Of a stretch of 64,000 nucleotides of DNA, positions 41,273 through 49,143 are shown one piece after another (position 1 is the first letter of the stretch; each line of letters opens with the position of its first letter). This DNA is from JAJRRS01 sp963667295 (lineage in GTDB: Bacteria > Planctomycetota > Phycisphaerae > Phycisphaerales > Phycisphaeraceae), in assembly GCA_963667295.1 (NCBI GenBank), contig OY763327.1, positions 4,092,001-4,156,000 on the forward strand, written 5' to 3'. Position numbers and translations under genes: made by a program. Under the pieces are notes generated by a model that saw only the letters and a program-made list of their open reading frames with translations, was not told where the DNA came from and did not search any database.

Positions 41273-42490
41273 ATGGATGAATTGGATCGGAACCTGATGG
41301 AGGCGTGGGGTGAGGTGACGGCGAAGTTGCGGGGGGATCGGGGGCTTGCGCGGAAGCGTTGGCGGCGGAGTAAGGGGAGGACGTTGCAGCGGCCGCCTCG
41401 GGCGTGGTGCATGGCGGTGCGTGCGTCGGATACGCGGCTTCAGGGGTGGAACACGCTGATGGATGATCGGCGTGCGTTTGAGACGTGGCGTGGGCATCGG
41501 CTGGAGCTGGATGGTAAGAGGCTGCGTGAGTTGTGCGGGCCGGTGTGGTTGGGTTGGCCGGGGATGAGGCTGGTGGATGCGGCGCGGGAGCTTGGGAGAC
41601 ATCCGGAGGCGCTGCGGCATTGGTTGCCGAAGGCGGGTCGGCCGGGGCGGTCGCGACGGGTGCGTGCGCATAAAGCACCGCGTCGATACGAGGAGGTGAA
41701 TGAGCAGGGCGCGGTTTTTCGTGTGCGTTATGAGAAGGCGCAGTGTCATGGGCACTTCGGGATGGATGTGCCTGTGGTGTGGGCGGATGTGCCTTTGAAT
41801 CCGGGTGCGTCGTTCGGGCGATCGCCGCACGCGGTTTGGGGGACGATGTGGCAGTACTTGGGGCAGGGTGTTCAGGATGAGTATGTGCTGAAGGTGGAGC
41901 GTGTGCCGAGGTATCGGCCATACGGTGACGGGACGGAGCGGTTCAGGGGGTGGAACTTTGTGTGCCCGGGGCGGTATGATCCGGCGACGGGCGAGCATCG
42001 GTCGTGTGGGCGGCTGGTGCAGACGTTGTATGGTCCTTTGCCTGTGTCGACGATTGCGCATCGGTTGAATGATGATGAGGGGATTGATGTCGGGGAGGCT
42101 AATGAGGGGAGAGGTGAGAGTGGGAGCAAGAGCGGGAGCGAGATCGAGAGCGCTAAACCGCAAGCGGCTGATGCGGGGGGTTTACGGGGGGACTTTCAGG
42201 GGGGCTTCCGGGGGCGGTTGAGTGGGCGGTGGTATCCGGGGGTGGAGGATGTTTTGAAGGGGAAGCGCAGTTTTGCGTGTTCGACGTGTTGGAGGGTGCG
42301 TAACTTTTCGTTGTGTGATTATCGCGGGTGGAACGAGTTTGTGAGTTATTTGAGTGGCGGGTTGTTGTTCGGCAGGGAGGTGAAGCGGCCGGGGTGGTTG
42401 GTTTATGAGCGGAAGCGTGAGGTGAAACGTGGGGCGCGGGGCAGGGGGCGAGAGCGGGGTGTAGGGTTTGGGGTGTCGGGTGCAGGGTAG
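41273..42490 (+). CDS. Unknown basic protein with HTH-like and zinc-ribbon-like segments
   Basis: GAGGAGG lies 9 bases before the ATG at 41273 (a GTG directly ahead is also possible). The 405-residue product is basic and Trp/Arg-rich. LVDAARELGRHPEALRHWLPKAGRPG (about 99-124) looks like a helix-turn-helix. FVCPGRYDPATGEHRSCGRL (about 225-244) and FACSTCWRVRNFSLCDYRGWNEF (parts; about 338-360) have cysteine pairs fit for zinc. A low-complexity linker (GRGESGSKSGSEIES) separates them. This resembles site-specific DNA- or RNA-binding proteins linked to mobile elements, but no family is recognised. It ends in the 36-bp repeat, which supplies its last residues. Confidence 0.6.
   Translation: MDELDRNLMEAWGEVTAKLRGDRGLARKRWRRSKGRTLQRPPRAWCMAVRASDTRLQGWNTLMDDRRAFETWRGHRLELDGKRLRELCGPVWLGWPGMRLVDAARELGRHPEALRHWLPKAGRPGRSRRVRAHKAPRRYEEVNEQGAVFRVRYEKAQCHGHFGMDVPVVWADVPLNPGASFGRSPHAVWGTMWQYLGQGVQDEYVLKVERVPRYRPYGDGTERFRGWNFVCPGRYDPATGEHRSCGRLVQTLYGPLPVSTIAHRLNDDEGIDVGEANEGRGESGSKSGSEIESAKPQAADAGGLRGDFQGGFRGRLSGRWYPGVEDVLKGKRSFACSTCWRVRNFSLCDYRGWNEFVSYLSGGLLFGREVKRPGWLVYERKREVKRGARGRGRERGVGFGVSGAG
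42447..42482. repeat. 36-bp perfect direct repeat, copy 2
   Basis: Identical to 41004-41039 over 36 bases; both copies continue with (T/C)(C/A)GGGTAGAAAAC. It encodes the C-terminal residues of the upstream gene. Confidence 0.85.
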
Positions 42491-42502
42491 AAAACGGGAA
42501 TG

Positions 42503-43060
42503 TCAGGCCTGCTGTTCATCTGTGTCATCTGTGTGATCCGTGGTTGCCCTCATAAACTCTGCGATCTCCGGGGTGTAAACCGCATAGCTACTGTTTTCAT
42601 CAGTTACCGTAACCGGCGCGATGGTTGCGCCGCATTCGGGGCATGATGTCGATTCGTCGGGCGTGCCGCGCAGGTCGTAGTTGCATATCAGGCAGATCGG
42701 CGGGCGTAGTTCGATACGGACCAGTTCGTTGTGGACGTGGACTTTTTTGTAATGTCGCGATGCGGCATTTTGGCTGTAGTAAACCAGGCAGAGCAGGCTG
42801 GCGAGTACAGCGTTGTCGAGTACATAGGTGATCTGGCCCGACGGCAGTTTAGCATGCAACACGTGCCAGGCGATGTAGATCGGGACGGGGTAAAGCCAGC
42901 GTAACCACCACATGGGTTTCATCCAGACGCGGTTCCTTCGGCCGGTCAGGACCAGGTGCATACGCACCTCCATCTGCATTGACTTAAGCTCGGGAAACAT
43001 CTGATCAAAGCGATTGATCTCTTGAGAAAGTTTCTTGACAGCGCGCTTGTCTTGACTCAT
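42503..43060 (-). CDS. Planctomycete membrane protein with YDLRG zinc ribbon (185 aa)
   Basis: Helical N-terminus (5-40), two hydrophobic segments (about 50-68 and 80-96), then a zinc ribbon CLICNYDLRGTPDESTSCPECG (parts; about 127-148). The same ribbon is found in the 536-residue protein at 13947. The last dozen residues (TTDHTDDTDEQQA) are a translation of the ATCTGTGTCATCTGTG dispersed repeat at 42508-42548, so the natural C-terminus has probably been replaced. The function is unknown. Confidence 0.7.
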   Translation of the reverse strand: MSQDKRAVKKLSQEINRFDQMFPELKSMQMEVRMHLVLTGRRNRVWMKPMWWLRWLYPVPIYIAWHVLHAKLPSGQITYVLDNAVLASLLCLVYYSQNAASRHYKKVHVHNELVRIELRPPICLICNYDLRGTPDESTSCPECGATIAPVTVTDENSSYAVYTPEIAEFMRATTDHTDDTDEQQA

Positions 43061-43129
43061 TCCCCGGTCTCGCTTTCTGTTTCCGTCGTTTGTTTTTCTC
43101 TGCGATCTCTGTGTCCTCTGCGGTGAAAA

Positions 43130-44623
43130 TCAATCCGCCTTCAGTTCCCTTCGCAAAATCTTCCCTGTCGGGTTGCGTGGCAGTTTTTCGAGGACGCGGA
43201 CTTCTTTGGGGATTTTGAACTGGGCGAGGGAGTCGCGGCAGTGGTTTCGGATGGCGGCTTCGTCGAAGGTGGCGTCTTCGTTGAGTTCGACGAAGGCGAT
43301 GGGGACCTCGCCGCGCATGTCGTCTTTTTTACCGATGACGGCGGAGGCGGCGACGGAGGGGTGGGTGTTGATGACTTCCTCGATCTCGCGGGGGAAGACG
43401 TTTTCGCCGCCGACGATGAGCATTTCTTTTTTGCGGCCGGTGATGAAGAGGAAGCCGTCCTCATCGATCTTGCCGATGTCACCGGTGCGGAAGGCGCGGA
43501 CGGGTTTGTCCGAGCCGGGCGGGGTGATTTCGGTGATGACCTCGGCTGTCTTGTCGTCGAGCTTGTAATAGCCCTTCATGATGTTCGGGCCGGTGAGGAT
43601 GATTTCACCTTCTTCGTTGGGCCCGAGGATGTTGTTGTGTTCATCGACGATGTAGTTGCCGACACCGGGCAGCGGCAGGCCGACGGAGTAACGTTTGTTC
43701 TGCGCGCGTGTGCACCAGTTGGTTGCGGGGGAGGTTTCGGTAAGGCCGTAGCCTTCGAAGAGCTTGGTGTCGAACTTTTCTTTGAACGCGGTGTAGATCG
43801 AATCGGACAGAGGTTCCGCGCCGCAGACCGCGAAGCGCAGCGAGTTCATCGTTTCGGGCTTCGCGCTTTTGACTGACAATAGTGCGCCATACATCGAAGG
43901 TACGGCGATGAAGATGTCAGGTTTGTGTTCTTCGATCAGGCTGATGAGTTTGCGCGGCACGAAGCGGGCGGTGTAGACGACTTGCGAACCGATGAATAGC
44001 GGCAGCAGCGTGAGGACCGTGAGGCCGAACGCATGGAACTGCGGCAGCACGCCGAGGAATTTGTCGGCCCGGGTGATCTTGGCGTGTTCGATGGCGGCCA
44101 GTACGTTGGACTGCAGGTTGTTATGCGTGAGCATGACGCCCTTGGGCTTGCCGGACGTGCCTGATGTGTAGAGCAGGACGGCGAGGTCGTCGTCTTTGGG
44201 GTTCGGCGGCCAGCCGATCGGGGGCATGCCTTTGAAGCTGACTTTTTCCAACTCGATGACCTTGATGCCCTCGGGGATGGCGTCTGCGCCGCCGAGGTGT
44301 TCGAGCATCAGGCTGGAGGTGAAGAGGGTGTCGATGTCGCTGTCTTTGATGACGTAGGCGAGTTCTTCCTTGGACAGCAGGTAGTTAAACGGGACGGGCA
44401 CCCGGCCGGCGATCCAGGCGCCAAGCAGCGCAATCGGGAAGGCCCCGCTGGTCGGGAGCATGATGCCGACGTGCATGGCGGAGCTGTTGCGTTTGATCTC
44501 GCGGGCGATGAAGTAAGCACCGGCGATGAGCTTGGCGTAGGAATAGGACTGGCGGTCGTCGATGACGGCGACGGAACGTGGGCGTTTGATGGCTTGTGCA
44601 AGAATGGGCCGAAGCAGGCTCAT
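43130..44623 (-). CDS. AMP-dependent synthetase/ligase (probable fatty acid--CoA ligase)
   Basis: Adenylate-forming enzymes activate a carboxylate with ATP and usually transfer it to CoA. Motifs are complete: LLYTSGTSGKPKGVMLTH (P-loop A3), QFHAFGLTVLTLLPL, RFAVCGAEPLSD, EGYGLTETSPATNW (A5), RTGDIGKIDEDGFLFITGRKKEMLIVGGENVFPREIE (A7-A8, parts) and PRNPTGKILRREL with the C-terminal catalytic lysine (A10). The 497-residue length fits acyl-CoA ligases. ATG 44623 is chosen over TTG 44635, since GGGGA lies 5 bases ahead. It is a single gene, with substrate not deducible. Confidence 0.9.
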   Translation of the reverse strand: MSLLRPILAQAIKRPRSVAVIDDRQSYSYAKLIAGAYFIAREIKRNSSAMHVGIMLPTSGAFPIALLGAWIAGRVPVPFNYLLSKEELAYVIKDSDIDTLFTSSLMLEHLGGADAIPEGIKVIELEKVSFKGMPPIGWPPNPKDDDLAVLLYTSGTSGKPKGVMLTHNNLQSNVLAAIEHAKITRADKFLGVLPQFHAFGLTVLTLLPLFIGSQVVYTARFVPRKLISLIEEHKPDIFIAVPSMYGALLSVKSAKPETMNSLRFAVCGAEPLSDSIYTAFKEKFDTKLFEGYGLTETSPATNWCTRAQNKRYSVGLPLPGVGNYIVDEHNNILGPNEEGEIILTGPNIMKGYYKLDDKTAEVITEITPPGSDKPVRAFRTGDIGKIDEDGFLFITGRKKEMLIVGGENVFPREIEEVINTHPSVAASAVIGKKDDMRGEVPIAFVELNEDATFDEAAIRNHCRDSLAQFKIPKEVRVLEKLPRNPTGKILRRELKAD

Positions 44624-44717
44624 AGGAATCCCCAAATGTGATAGAACGATACGTAACGCTTAAACTATACCAGCCAATGAATCGCAAGGCCGAACCACGG
44701 ACGGATCAGGGGACACG

Positions 44718-45515
44718 ATGATGCAGACACATATGAAACACGTAAGGACCGCCGCCTGGCTTATCGCAGGGCTGGCGCTTTGTTTTGCCGGATGCCAGAC
44801 CGCCAAGGGGCCTAACCAGGTGGAGCTGGCGCAGTCGCACTTCCAGCAGGGCAACTACACGCAGGCGTATTCGACGGCCGCGCGGGCGGCGAATGCGACC
44901 GGCGGGGCCGAGCGCGACCTGGCGAATTACCTGGCGGGGGTTTCGGCGTACCGGTTGGGCAATATGTCGGCCGCAGAACGCTATCTGCGCGTCGCCGCAT
45001 TGAGTAAAGACGAATCGCTCGCTGCGGACGCCAGCTCGACGCTCGGGTTGATCTATTCCCAGCAACGGCAATACGCCGCCGCCGCCAACGCCTTCATGCG
45101 TGGTGCATCGTTACAGCAGGGTGAAGACCGGGCGCAGGGCTACTTCTACGCCGGCGTCGCACAGCAGAAGCTGGGTCAATGGCCTCAGGCGCGCACGAGC
45201 CTGCTGCTGGCCCGCAAGGCGACAGCCGACAAGAGCCTGATTCAGCGCATCGACGAGCAGCTTGCGGTCACGGGATACACGATCCAGATCGGCGCGTTTG
45301 CCAATCGTGATAATGCGGACAAGCTGGCGTCGGAGTATGCGGGCAAAGTCGCGGCGGCCGAGCTTGGTTCCGTTTATGTCACCCCCGGCGCGACAGCCAG
45401 TGGACGACCGCTCCACATGGTGCAGGTTGGCCGGTTCGCCACGTTCGGTGCTGCGAGTCAGGCGAAAAGCAAACTGGGGTTGCGCGATGCGGTGATTGTG
45501 TCGTTGCAGCAGTGA
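44718..45515 (+). CDS. SPOR-domain lipoprotein with TPR-like repeats
   Basis: A lipoprotein signal (WLIAGLALCFAGC, C at about 26) anchors it. Residues 35-170 hold TPR-like helix pairs: AQSHFQQGNYTQAYSTAARAA, GVSAYRLGNMSAAERYLRVAA, GLIYSQQRQYAAAANAFMRGA and AGVAQQKLGQWPQARTSLLLA. The C-terminal SPOR domain is GYTIQIGAFANRDNADKLASE ... MVQVGRFATFGAASQAKSKL. SPOR domains bind peptidoglycan lacking stem peptides, often at the division site. GGGG lies 5 bases ahead of the two ATGs. The protein most likely links the envelope to peptidoglycan; divergent from the acyl ligase gene. Confidence 0.88.
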   Translation: MMQTHMKHVRTAAWLIAGLALCFAGCQTAKGPNQVELAQSHFQQGNYTQAYSTAARAANATGGAERDLANYLAGVSAYRLGNMSAAERYLRVAALSKDESLAADASSTLGLIYSQQRQYAAAANAFMRGASLQQGEDRAQGYFYAGVAQQKLGQWPQARTSLLLARKATADKSLIQRIDEQLAVTGYTIQIGAFANRDNADKLASEYAGKVAAAELGSVYVTPGATASGRPLHMVQVGRFATFGAASQAKSKLGLRDAVIVSLQQ

Positions 45516-45517
45516 TG

Positions 45518-45640
45518 TTGAATGTTCGATGTGCGATGTTCAATGTTCAATCTGTAGGATGATGGGGAGCGCTTCATTAAGCGCTGAGCAACTCGAAGTA
45601 GATTGAACATTACACATTGAAGATTGGACATCAAGAAGCC
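45518..45640. repeat. Inverted repeat of TTGAACATTGAACAT units
   Basis: TTGAATGTTCGATGTGCGATGTTCAATGTTC (parts; 45519-45552) faces AGATTGAACATTACACATTG / AAGATTGGACATC (45600-45632). It sits downstream of the SPOR gene and may form a long hairpin. Confidence 0.65.
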
Positions 45641-45647
45641 CGGATAC

Positions 45648-45680
45648 CCGGCCCTTCGCTGCGCTCAGAACCGGCGTTGG
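45648..45680. repeat. Dispersed palindromic repeat, copy D
   Basis: CCGGCCCTTCGCTGCGCTCA plus GAACCGGCGTTGG, matching copies B and C in the same orientation and copy A inverted. Confidence 0.75.
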
Positions 45681-45703
45681 TTTAGAATTGAATACAATTT
45701 GTT

Positions 45704-45780
45704 AGTCTCAAGTCTCAAGTCTCAAGTCTCAAGTCTCAAGTCTCAAGTCTCAAGTCTCAAGTCTCAAGCCTCAAGCCTCA
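45704..45780. repeat. Tandem heptamer array (AGTCTCA)n, about 11 copies
   Basis: An almost perfect head-to-tail array of AGTCTCA, with the last two units as AGCCTCA, ends at 45780. The final TCA is the complement of the stop codon of the PilZ gene. Length variation by slippage would alter the 3' end or read-through of that gene only if the stop were lost. Confidence 0.9.
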
Positions 45781-46152
45781 TGCACAACGGAAGATGATCT
45801 GGTCGCAGACGATTCTTGCCAGTTCGCTGAGTTTGAAGCGCATCTGATCGTCGAGCTCGCTGAACTCGAAGCCGATCATGTGTTTGCGGAAGCCCTGGCG
45901 TTCGACCCAGATGACGCGAGCTGGCAGTTTGAGGACGGGATCGCCGGCGTTCGGGTGGACGCTGATGGTGTACGAATCGCCGACCTCCATGATCTGCCCG
46001 CCACGTCGTAAGACGCGCATGCCCGATCCGGATAGATCGATCACCTGACCGACGCAGCAGCTTGCGTCCTCGCAGCGCAGTCGGCCGTGCCGTCTGCGTT
46101 CGTTGGATGGTGGCGCGTCGAGCACGAGTTTAGGATTGCGGACCAGTCTCAT
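45778..46152 (-). CDS. PilZ-domain c-di-GMP receptor
   Basis: The 124-residue product is a single PilZ domain with both parts of the c-di-GMP motif: R20-R-H-G-R24 in ERRRHGRLRC (RxxxR) and DLSGSGM (39-45; DxSxxG). Strands follow: VGDSYTISVHP, LKLPARVIWVERQGF and MIGFEFSEL. It should bind c-di-GMP in the cytoplasm and act on an unknown partner. The stop codon lies inside a heptamer repeat array. The ATG at 46152 has no strong ribosome binding site. It is the more complete of the two PilZ proteins in the window. Confidence 0.88.
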   Translation of the reverse strand: MRLVRNPKLVLDAPPSNERRRHGRLRCEDASCCVGQVIDLSGSGMRVLRRGGQIMEVGDSYTISVHPNAGDPVLKLPARVIWVERQGFRKHMIGFEFSELDDQMRFKLSELARIVCDQIIFRCA

Positions 46153-46305
46153 ATCGAAAATATCGGTGTGGCGACAGCGCGACTGATGGTTCGGCTAGGT
46201 TAATCCAGAGATAGTATGGGGGTTGTAGGGTTTGGGTATCGGCTGGGGGCGATAAGTATTGGGAAATGAACTAAAGAGTTCATCGTCGCTAAGCCGTAAA
46301 CAGCT

Positions 46306-47682
46306 TCAGGCGGAGGCGCGTGCCCGTCGGTCGATGAGTCGGCGCTCGATGCGTTGGATACCGCGCAGCACGTCGTCGGCCGTCTCGAAAGGCACATCCT
46401 GTTGTTCTTTAGGCCGAAGCACGGCGGCGGTCAGGCTCGAGATCGCCTGGGCTTCGACCGTGTTCGGATCGTACTCGATCAGGTGCGCGAAGTTGGGGTT
46501 GTGCGTGGGTTTGGTGATCTGCAGTGCGAGATAGAACGTATCGATCGCCGGGTCCGGCTTCTGGTGAACGCAAGTGAATGAGCGGTTAGTGACCTGCCCT
46601 TTTTCGAGCATCTGCCCGAGCATGCGTTGGATCTTGCTGGTGCGCATCATTTCACCGAACAGGCTGGTGAGCATCGGACTCTGCTGGATGTTTTCGCCGA
46701 TGCGTGCGGATGATCCGAAGTCGACGAATCCGACGCCGCGCGGCGTAAGGACGAAGTTATCCAGGCGCAGGTCCAGATGCATGACTTGAGCCCGGTTGTG
46801 CAGCGCACTGAGCAGTTTTGCGCTTTGCTTGGCGAATTCGATTTGTGACAGTTTCGGCCCGCCGGTGCGCAGCCAGTTCATCGCCAGCCGGCGGACAAAC
46901 CCGTTGCCGTCCTTGATCACGCCCATCGGTTTGGGCACGCTGTGACGGTACGGCTCGGGCAGCTCCGTCTGCAGGATCTTCAGGATCGCCGCTTCGCGCG
47001 TCAGGAATGTCGGGAACACATTGTCGACGAGCTTGCGTGTGCGCAACTCGATATCTTTATCGTTGGCATCCGGGAAACGGCGCCTTAATCGGTACGCGAC
47101 GTCGGCATAGGTCGGCACTTCCTTGCAGACGACGTAGCCATGCTCCGCGCTTGGTTCGCGCATCAGTTCGACTTTGTACGTGTATCGTTCCGTGACCTCG
47201 CCGGGCTGGATCATGCAGACCTTACGGGCGGCGAAGTAATGGATATTTGTCGACAGGCCGGGGAAGCGGAAGCCCAGGCGGTTTATGCGTGTCAATGCGT
47301 GCGGCGTTTCCAGAAGGAACCCGCGTTTGCCGTCATATTCCCGCGCGATGCCGCGAACGCGCTTTTCATCACGGTCGGCGTAGATGAACAGGCCGCCCCA
47401 GAGTAGTTGATGGAAGACTTCATCCGGCAGTTTCGGGTCTTTGCCGGCAGCGAAAAGAAAATCGACCGGCGGGCCGTTTCTTGCCGGGGCGCTGCGTGTA
47501 ACGAGATAGCCCTGCATCGCGTCCGTGAAGTCGCGCTGCGCGACCGTGTCGATCAGTCGATCACCGAACACGCTGCCGTTCATCCCGTTCGTGTTGCGCA
47601 GCAGGCACGTGTCCGCCTTTTCGGCGCGACGGTTTGGGGCGGGCTCTGCGCCAGTTACGTGCATGGTGGAAGTAAGTCGCAT
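46306..47682 (-). CDS. Protein-kinase-like (lipopolysaccharide-kinase/RIO-type) protein
   Basis: GAGG lies 5 bases ahead of the ATG. A 210-residue N-terminal region (GLFIYADRDEKRVRGIAREYDGKRGFL in parts; YKVELMREPSAEHGYVVCKEVPT) precedes a kinase core. QVMHLDLRLDNFVLTPRGVGFVDFGSS has the catalytic HxDxxxxN and the DFG motif, and an upstream FVRRLAMNWLRTGG suggests the N-lobe is atypical or uses another lysine. A cytoplasmic phosphotransferase is likely, of unknown substrate; planctomycetes have many such orphan kinases. No membrane segment is present. Confidence 0.65.
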   Translation of the reverse strand: MRLTSTMHVTGAEPAPNRRAEKADTCLLRNTNGMNGSVFGDRLIDTVAQRDFTDAMQGYLVTRSAPARNGPPVDFLFAAGKDPKLPDEVFHQLLWGGLFIYADRDEKRVRGIAREYDGKRGFLLETPHALTRINRLGFRFPGLSTNIHYFAARKVCMIQPGEVTERYTYKVELMREPSAEHGYVVCKEVPTYADVAYRLRRRFPDANDKDIELRTRKLVDNVFPTFLTREAAILKILQTELPEPYRHSVPKPMGVIKDGNGFVRRLAMNWLRTGGPKLSQIEFAKQSAKLLSALHNRAQVMHLDLRLDNFVLTPRGVGFVDFGSSARIGENIQQSPMLTSLFGEMMRTSKIQRMLGQMLEKGQVTNRSFTCVHQKPDPAIDTFYLALQITKPTHNPNFAHLIEYDPNTVEAQAISSLTAAVLRPKEQQDVPFETADDVLRGIQRIERRLIDRRARASA

Positions 47683-47788
47683 TCAATCCTCGTCTGGTCT
47701 CACAAGCGTCCCGGCATCGCGCCGGGCCCCGACGAGCAGGATCTTGGCTTACCTCATCATACCCCGGATCATGCCCGAGGTATAGGTT

Positions 47789-49072
47789 TTATTTTGAGGA
47801 ATCACCTAACTTCTCTGTCTTAACCTTCATCGGCCGAATGATATAGGCCACCCCACCATGGCGGATCCACGCCCGCGCTAATTCTTCAGACCGATAAATA
47901 ATGCCCTCCCCGCGGGATTTACTCGCCGAATCGTTCATCACCGCGTCGCCGTCTTCGGTCAATCCGCGGATCACGACCAGGTGCCCTTTTGTTGAATCCA
48001 TCACATTGCTCGGGAACGTGCCGGACTCGAAACGGATCGATGCGATCAAAGGCTGGCCTTGTGCGATGTAGGCTTTGACCTGGTCCCACGTGCGGATGCG
48101 ATCCAGGTACGCATCGAAACCGAGCTGCCCGGCATACGCAACCGCCCTGCCCCAGTTGCCGAAGATACTGTACTCCGGGTCGTAGATCGCCAGCGCGTTA
48201 TCCACCATCGTCCCGTCATCGCCCAGCGATTGCATCACCATCGTGACGGATGTCGGCGAACAGATCTGCGGCTTGAGTGCCGACGGAGCATCAGCCTGTG
48301 TGAAAAACGGCACATCCAGCGTCCGCGCCCAGTTGCCTTCAATCTTGATCGGTCGGGCGAGTTCGACGCGCTGCTTTTCATCTTCGATCGCGCCCGAATA
48401 AATCATGACAAACTTGCGCATGCTCGGGTTGGATGCGCCATCCACATCGTAACTCTGGAACACCGCACGCATCTGGTACGCGTCGGCGGGTCGTTTGAGC
48501 ACCAGGAAGTCGATATCAATCTTGCCGTGCTTGAATCGGATTTCCTGTTTGCCGCGCGGTGAGGTCTTGCCCCATGAGCCGATATACAGCCAAGGCGACC
48601 AGTCGCCGCTTTTCATGTCACGCGAACGGATAAAAAACTTCACGCCCGACTCGGCTTGCACATTCATGTTCCATGAAGGCAACACCTGCGTAAACGGGAA
48701 GTCGGTGACGTATTCCGGACTTGTCCACGTCCCACTTCGCGGATAACGCTCACGGCTGGGCGGATCGTCCAGCGTCAGTTGTCCATCATCATTAACCTTG
48801 ATGCGTTTGAATTCACCAGTCGACCAGTCCGCCGCATCGTCCAACACGATCATGCGGTCAACAATGTGCATCGGATTATTGCGCCAATCGACATCCGGCG
48901 AAACGGTTTTTTCGGTGACAATGGGTTTGCTTGCACAGCCAACGATAAGTGAACTAAACAAAATTAGAAGCAACGCAATTCCGGTCCCCTCTCCCCTCGG
49001 GAGCCCCCCGGATATGGGGTTAGGGTGAGGGCCGTCTTTCAATAAACGACCGTTAAACAACAAGTGCGTCAT
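47789..49072 (-). CDS. C39-like cysteine peptidase lipoprotein with repeat-encoded N-terminus
   Basis: The catalytic domain (C-terminal half) has QICSPTSVTMVMQSLG with the catalytic Cys, GHLVVIRGL with the His, and VMNDSASKS with the Asn/Asp, matching Peptidase_C39_2. A beta-sandwich region (about 120-260 in the long frame) precedes it. A signal and lipobox (ALLLILFSSLIVGC) are present. The stretch before the signal (NPLSPWERAGVRA ... PHPNPISGG) is the translation of an inverted repeat, so the true start is hidden. ATG 49072 is a compromise; ATGs at 49168 and 49156 would overlap the M55 gene, with which it likely shares a message. It should be an envelope peptidase. Confidence 0.7.
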   Translation of the reverse strand: MTHLLFNGRLLKDGPHPNPISGGLPRGEGTGIALLLILFSSLIVGCASKPIVTEKTVSPDVDWRNNPMHIVDRMIVLDDAADWSTGEFKRIKVNDDGQLTLDDPPSRERYPRSGTWTSPEYVTDFPFTQVLPSWNMNVQAESGVKFFIRSRDMKSGDWSPWLYIGSWGKTSPRGKQEIRFKHGKIDIDFLVLKRPADAYQMRAVFQSYDVDGASNPSMRKFVMIYSGAIEDEKQRVELARPIKIEGNWARTLDVPFFTQADAPSALKPQICSPTSVTMVMQSLGDDGTMVDNALAIYDPEYSIFGNWGRAVAYAGQLGFDAYLDRIRTWDQVKAYIAQGQPLIASIRFESGTFPSNVMDSTKGHLVVIRGLTEDGDAVMNDSASKSRGEGIIYRSEELARAWIRHGGVAYIIRPMKVKTEKLGDSSK

Positions 49073-49125
49073 CTGCCGTCTCGCCCTCACCCCGGCCCTC
49101 TCCCAAGGGGAGAGGGGGTTAGTCC
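48978..49125. repeat. Inverted repeat of the CCCTCTCCC(AA)GGGAGAGGG type
   Basis: CCCCTCTCCCCTCGGGAGCC ... GGGGTTAGGGTGAGGGCC (48978-49033) faces CGCCCTCACCCCGGCCCTCT, then CCCAAGGGGAGAGGGGGTTA (49083-49122). It spans the region between the M55 stop and the C39 lipobox and is read as protein in one frame. Confidence 0.85.
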
Positions 49126-49143
49126 AAGTTGTTTTTCGCCGCT

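Noticed and set aside
40854..42163. Long Pro/His/Thr-rich minus-strand frames opposite yhbY and the unknown gene
   Set aside because: The compositions are repetitive and biased, there is no ribosome binding site, and the plus-strand genes have better support.
45704..45780. Possible CRISPR array
   Set aside because: The units are 7 bases head to tail without spacers, so it is a simple tandem repeat. No cas genes are present.
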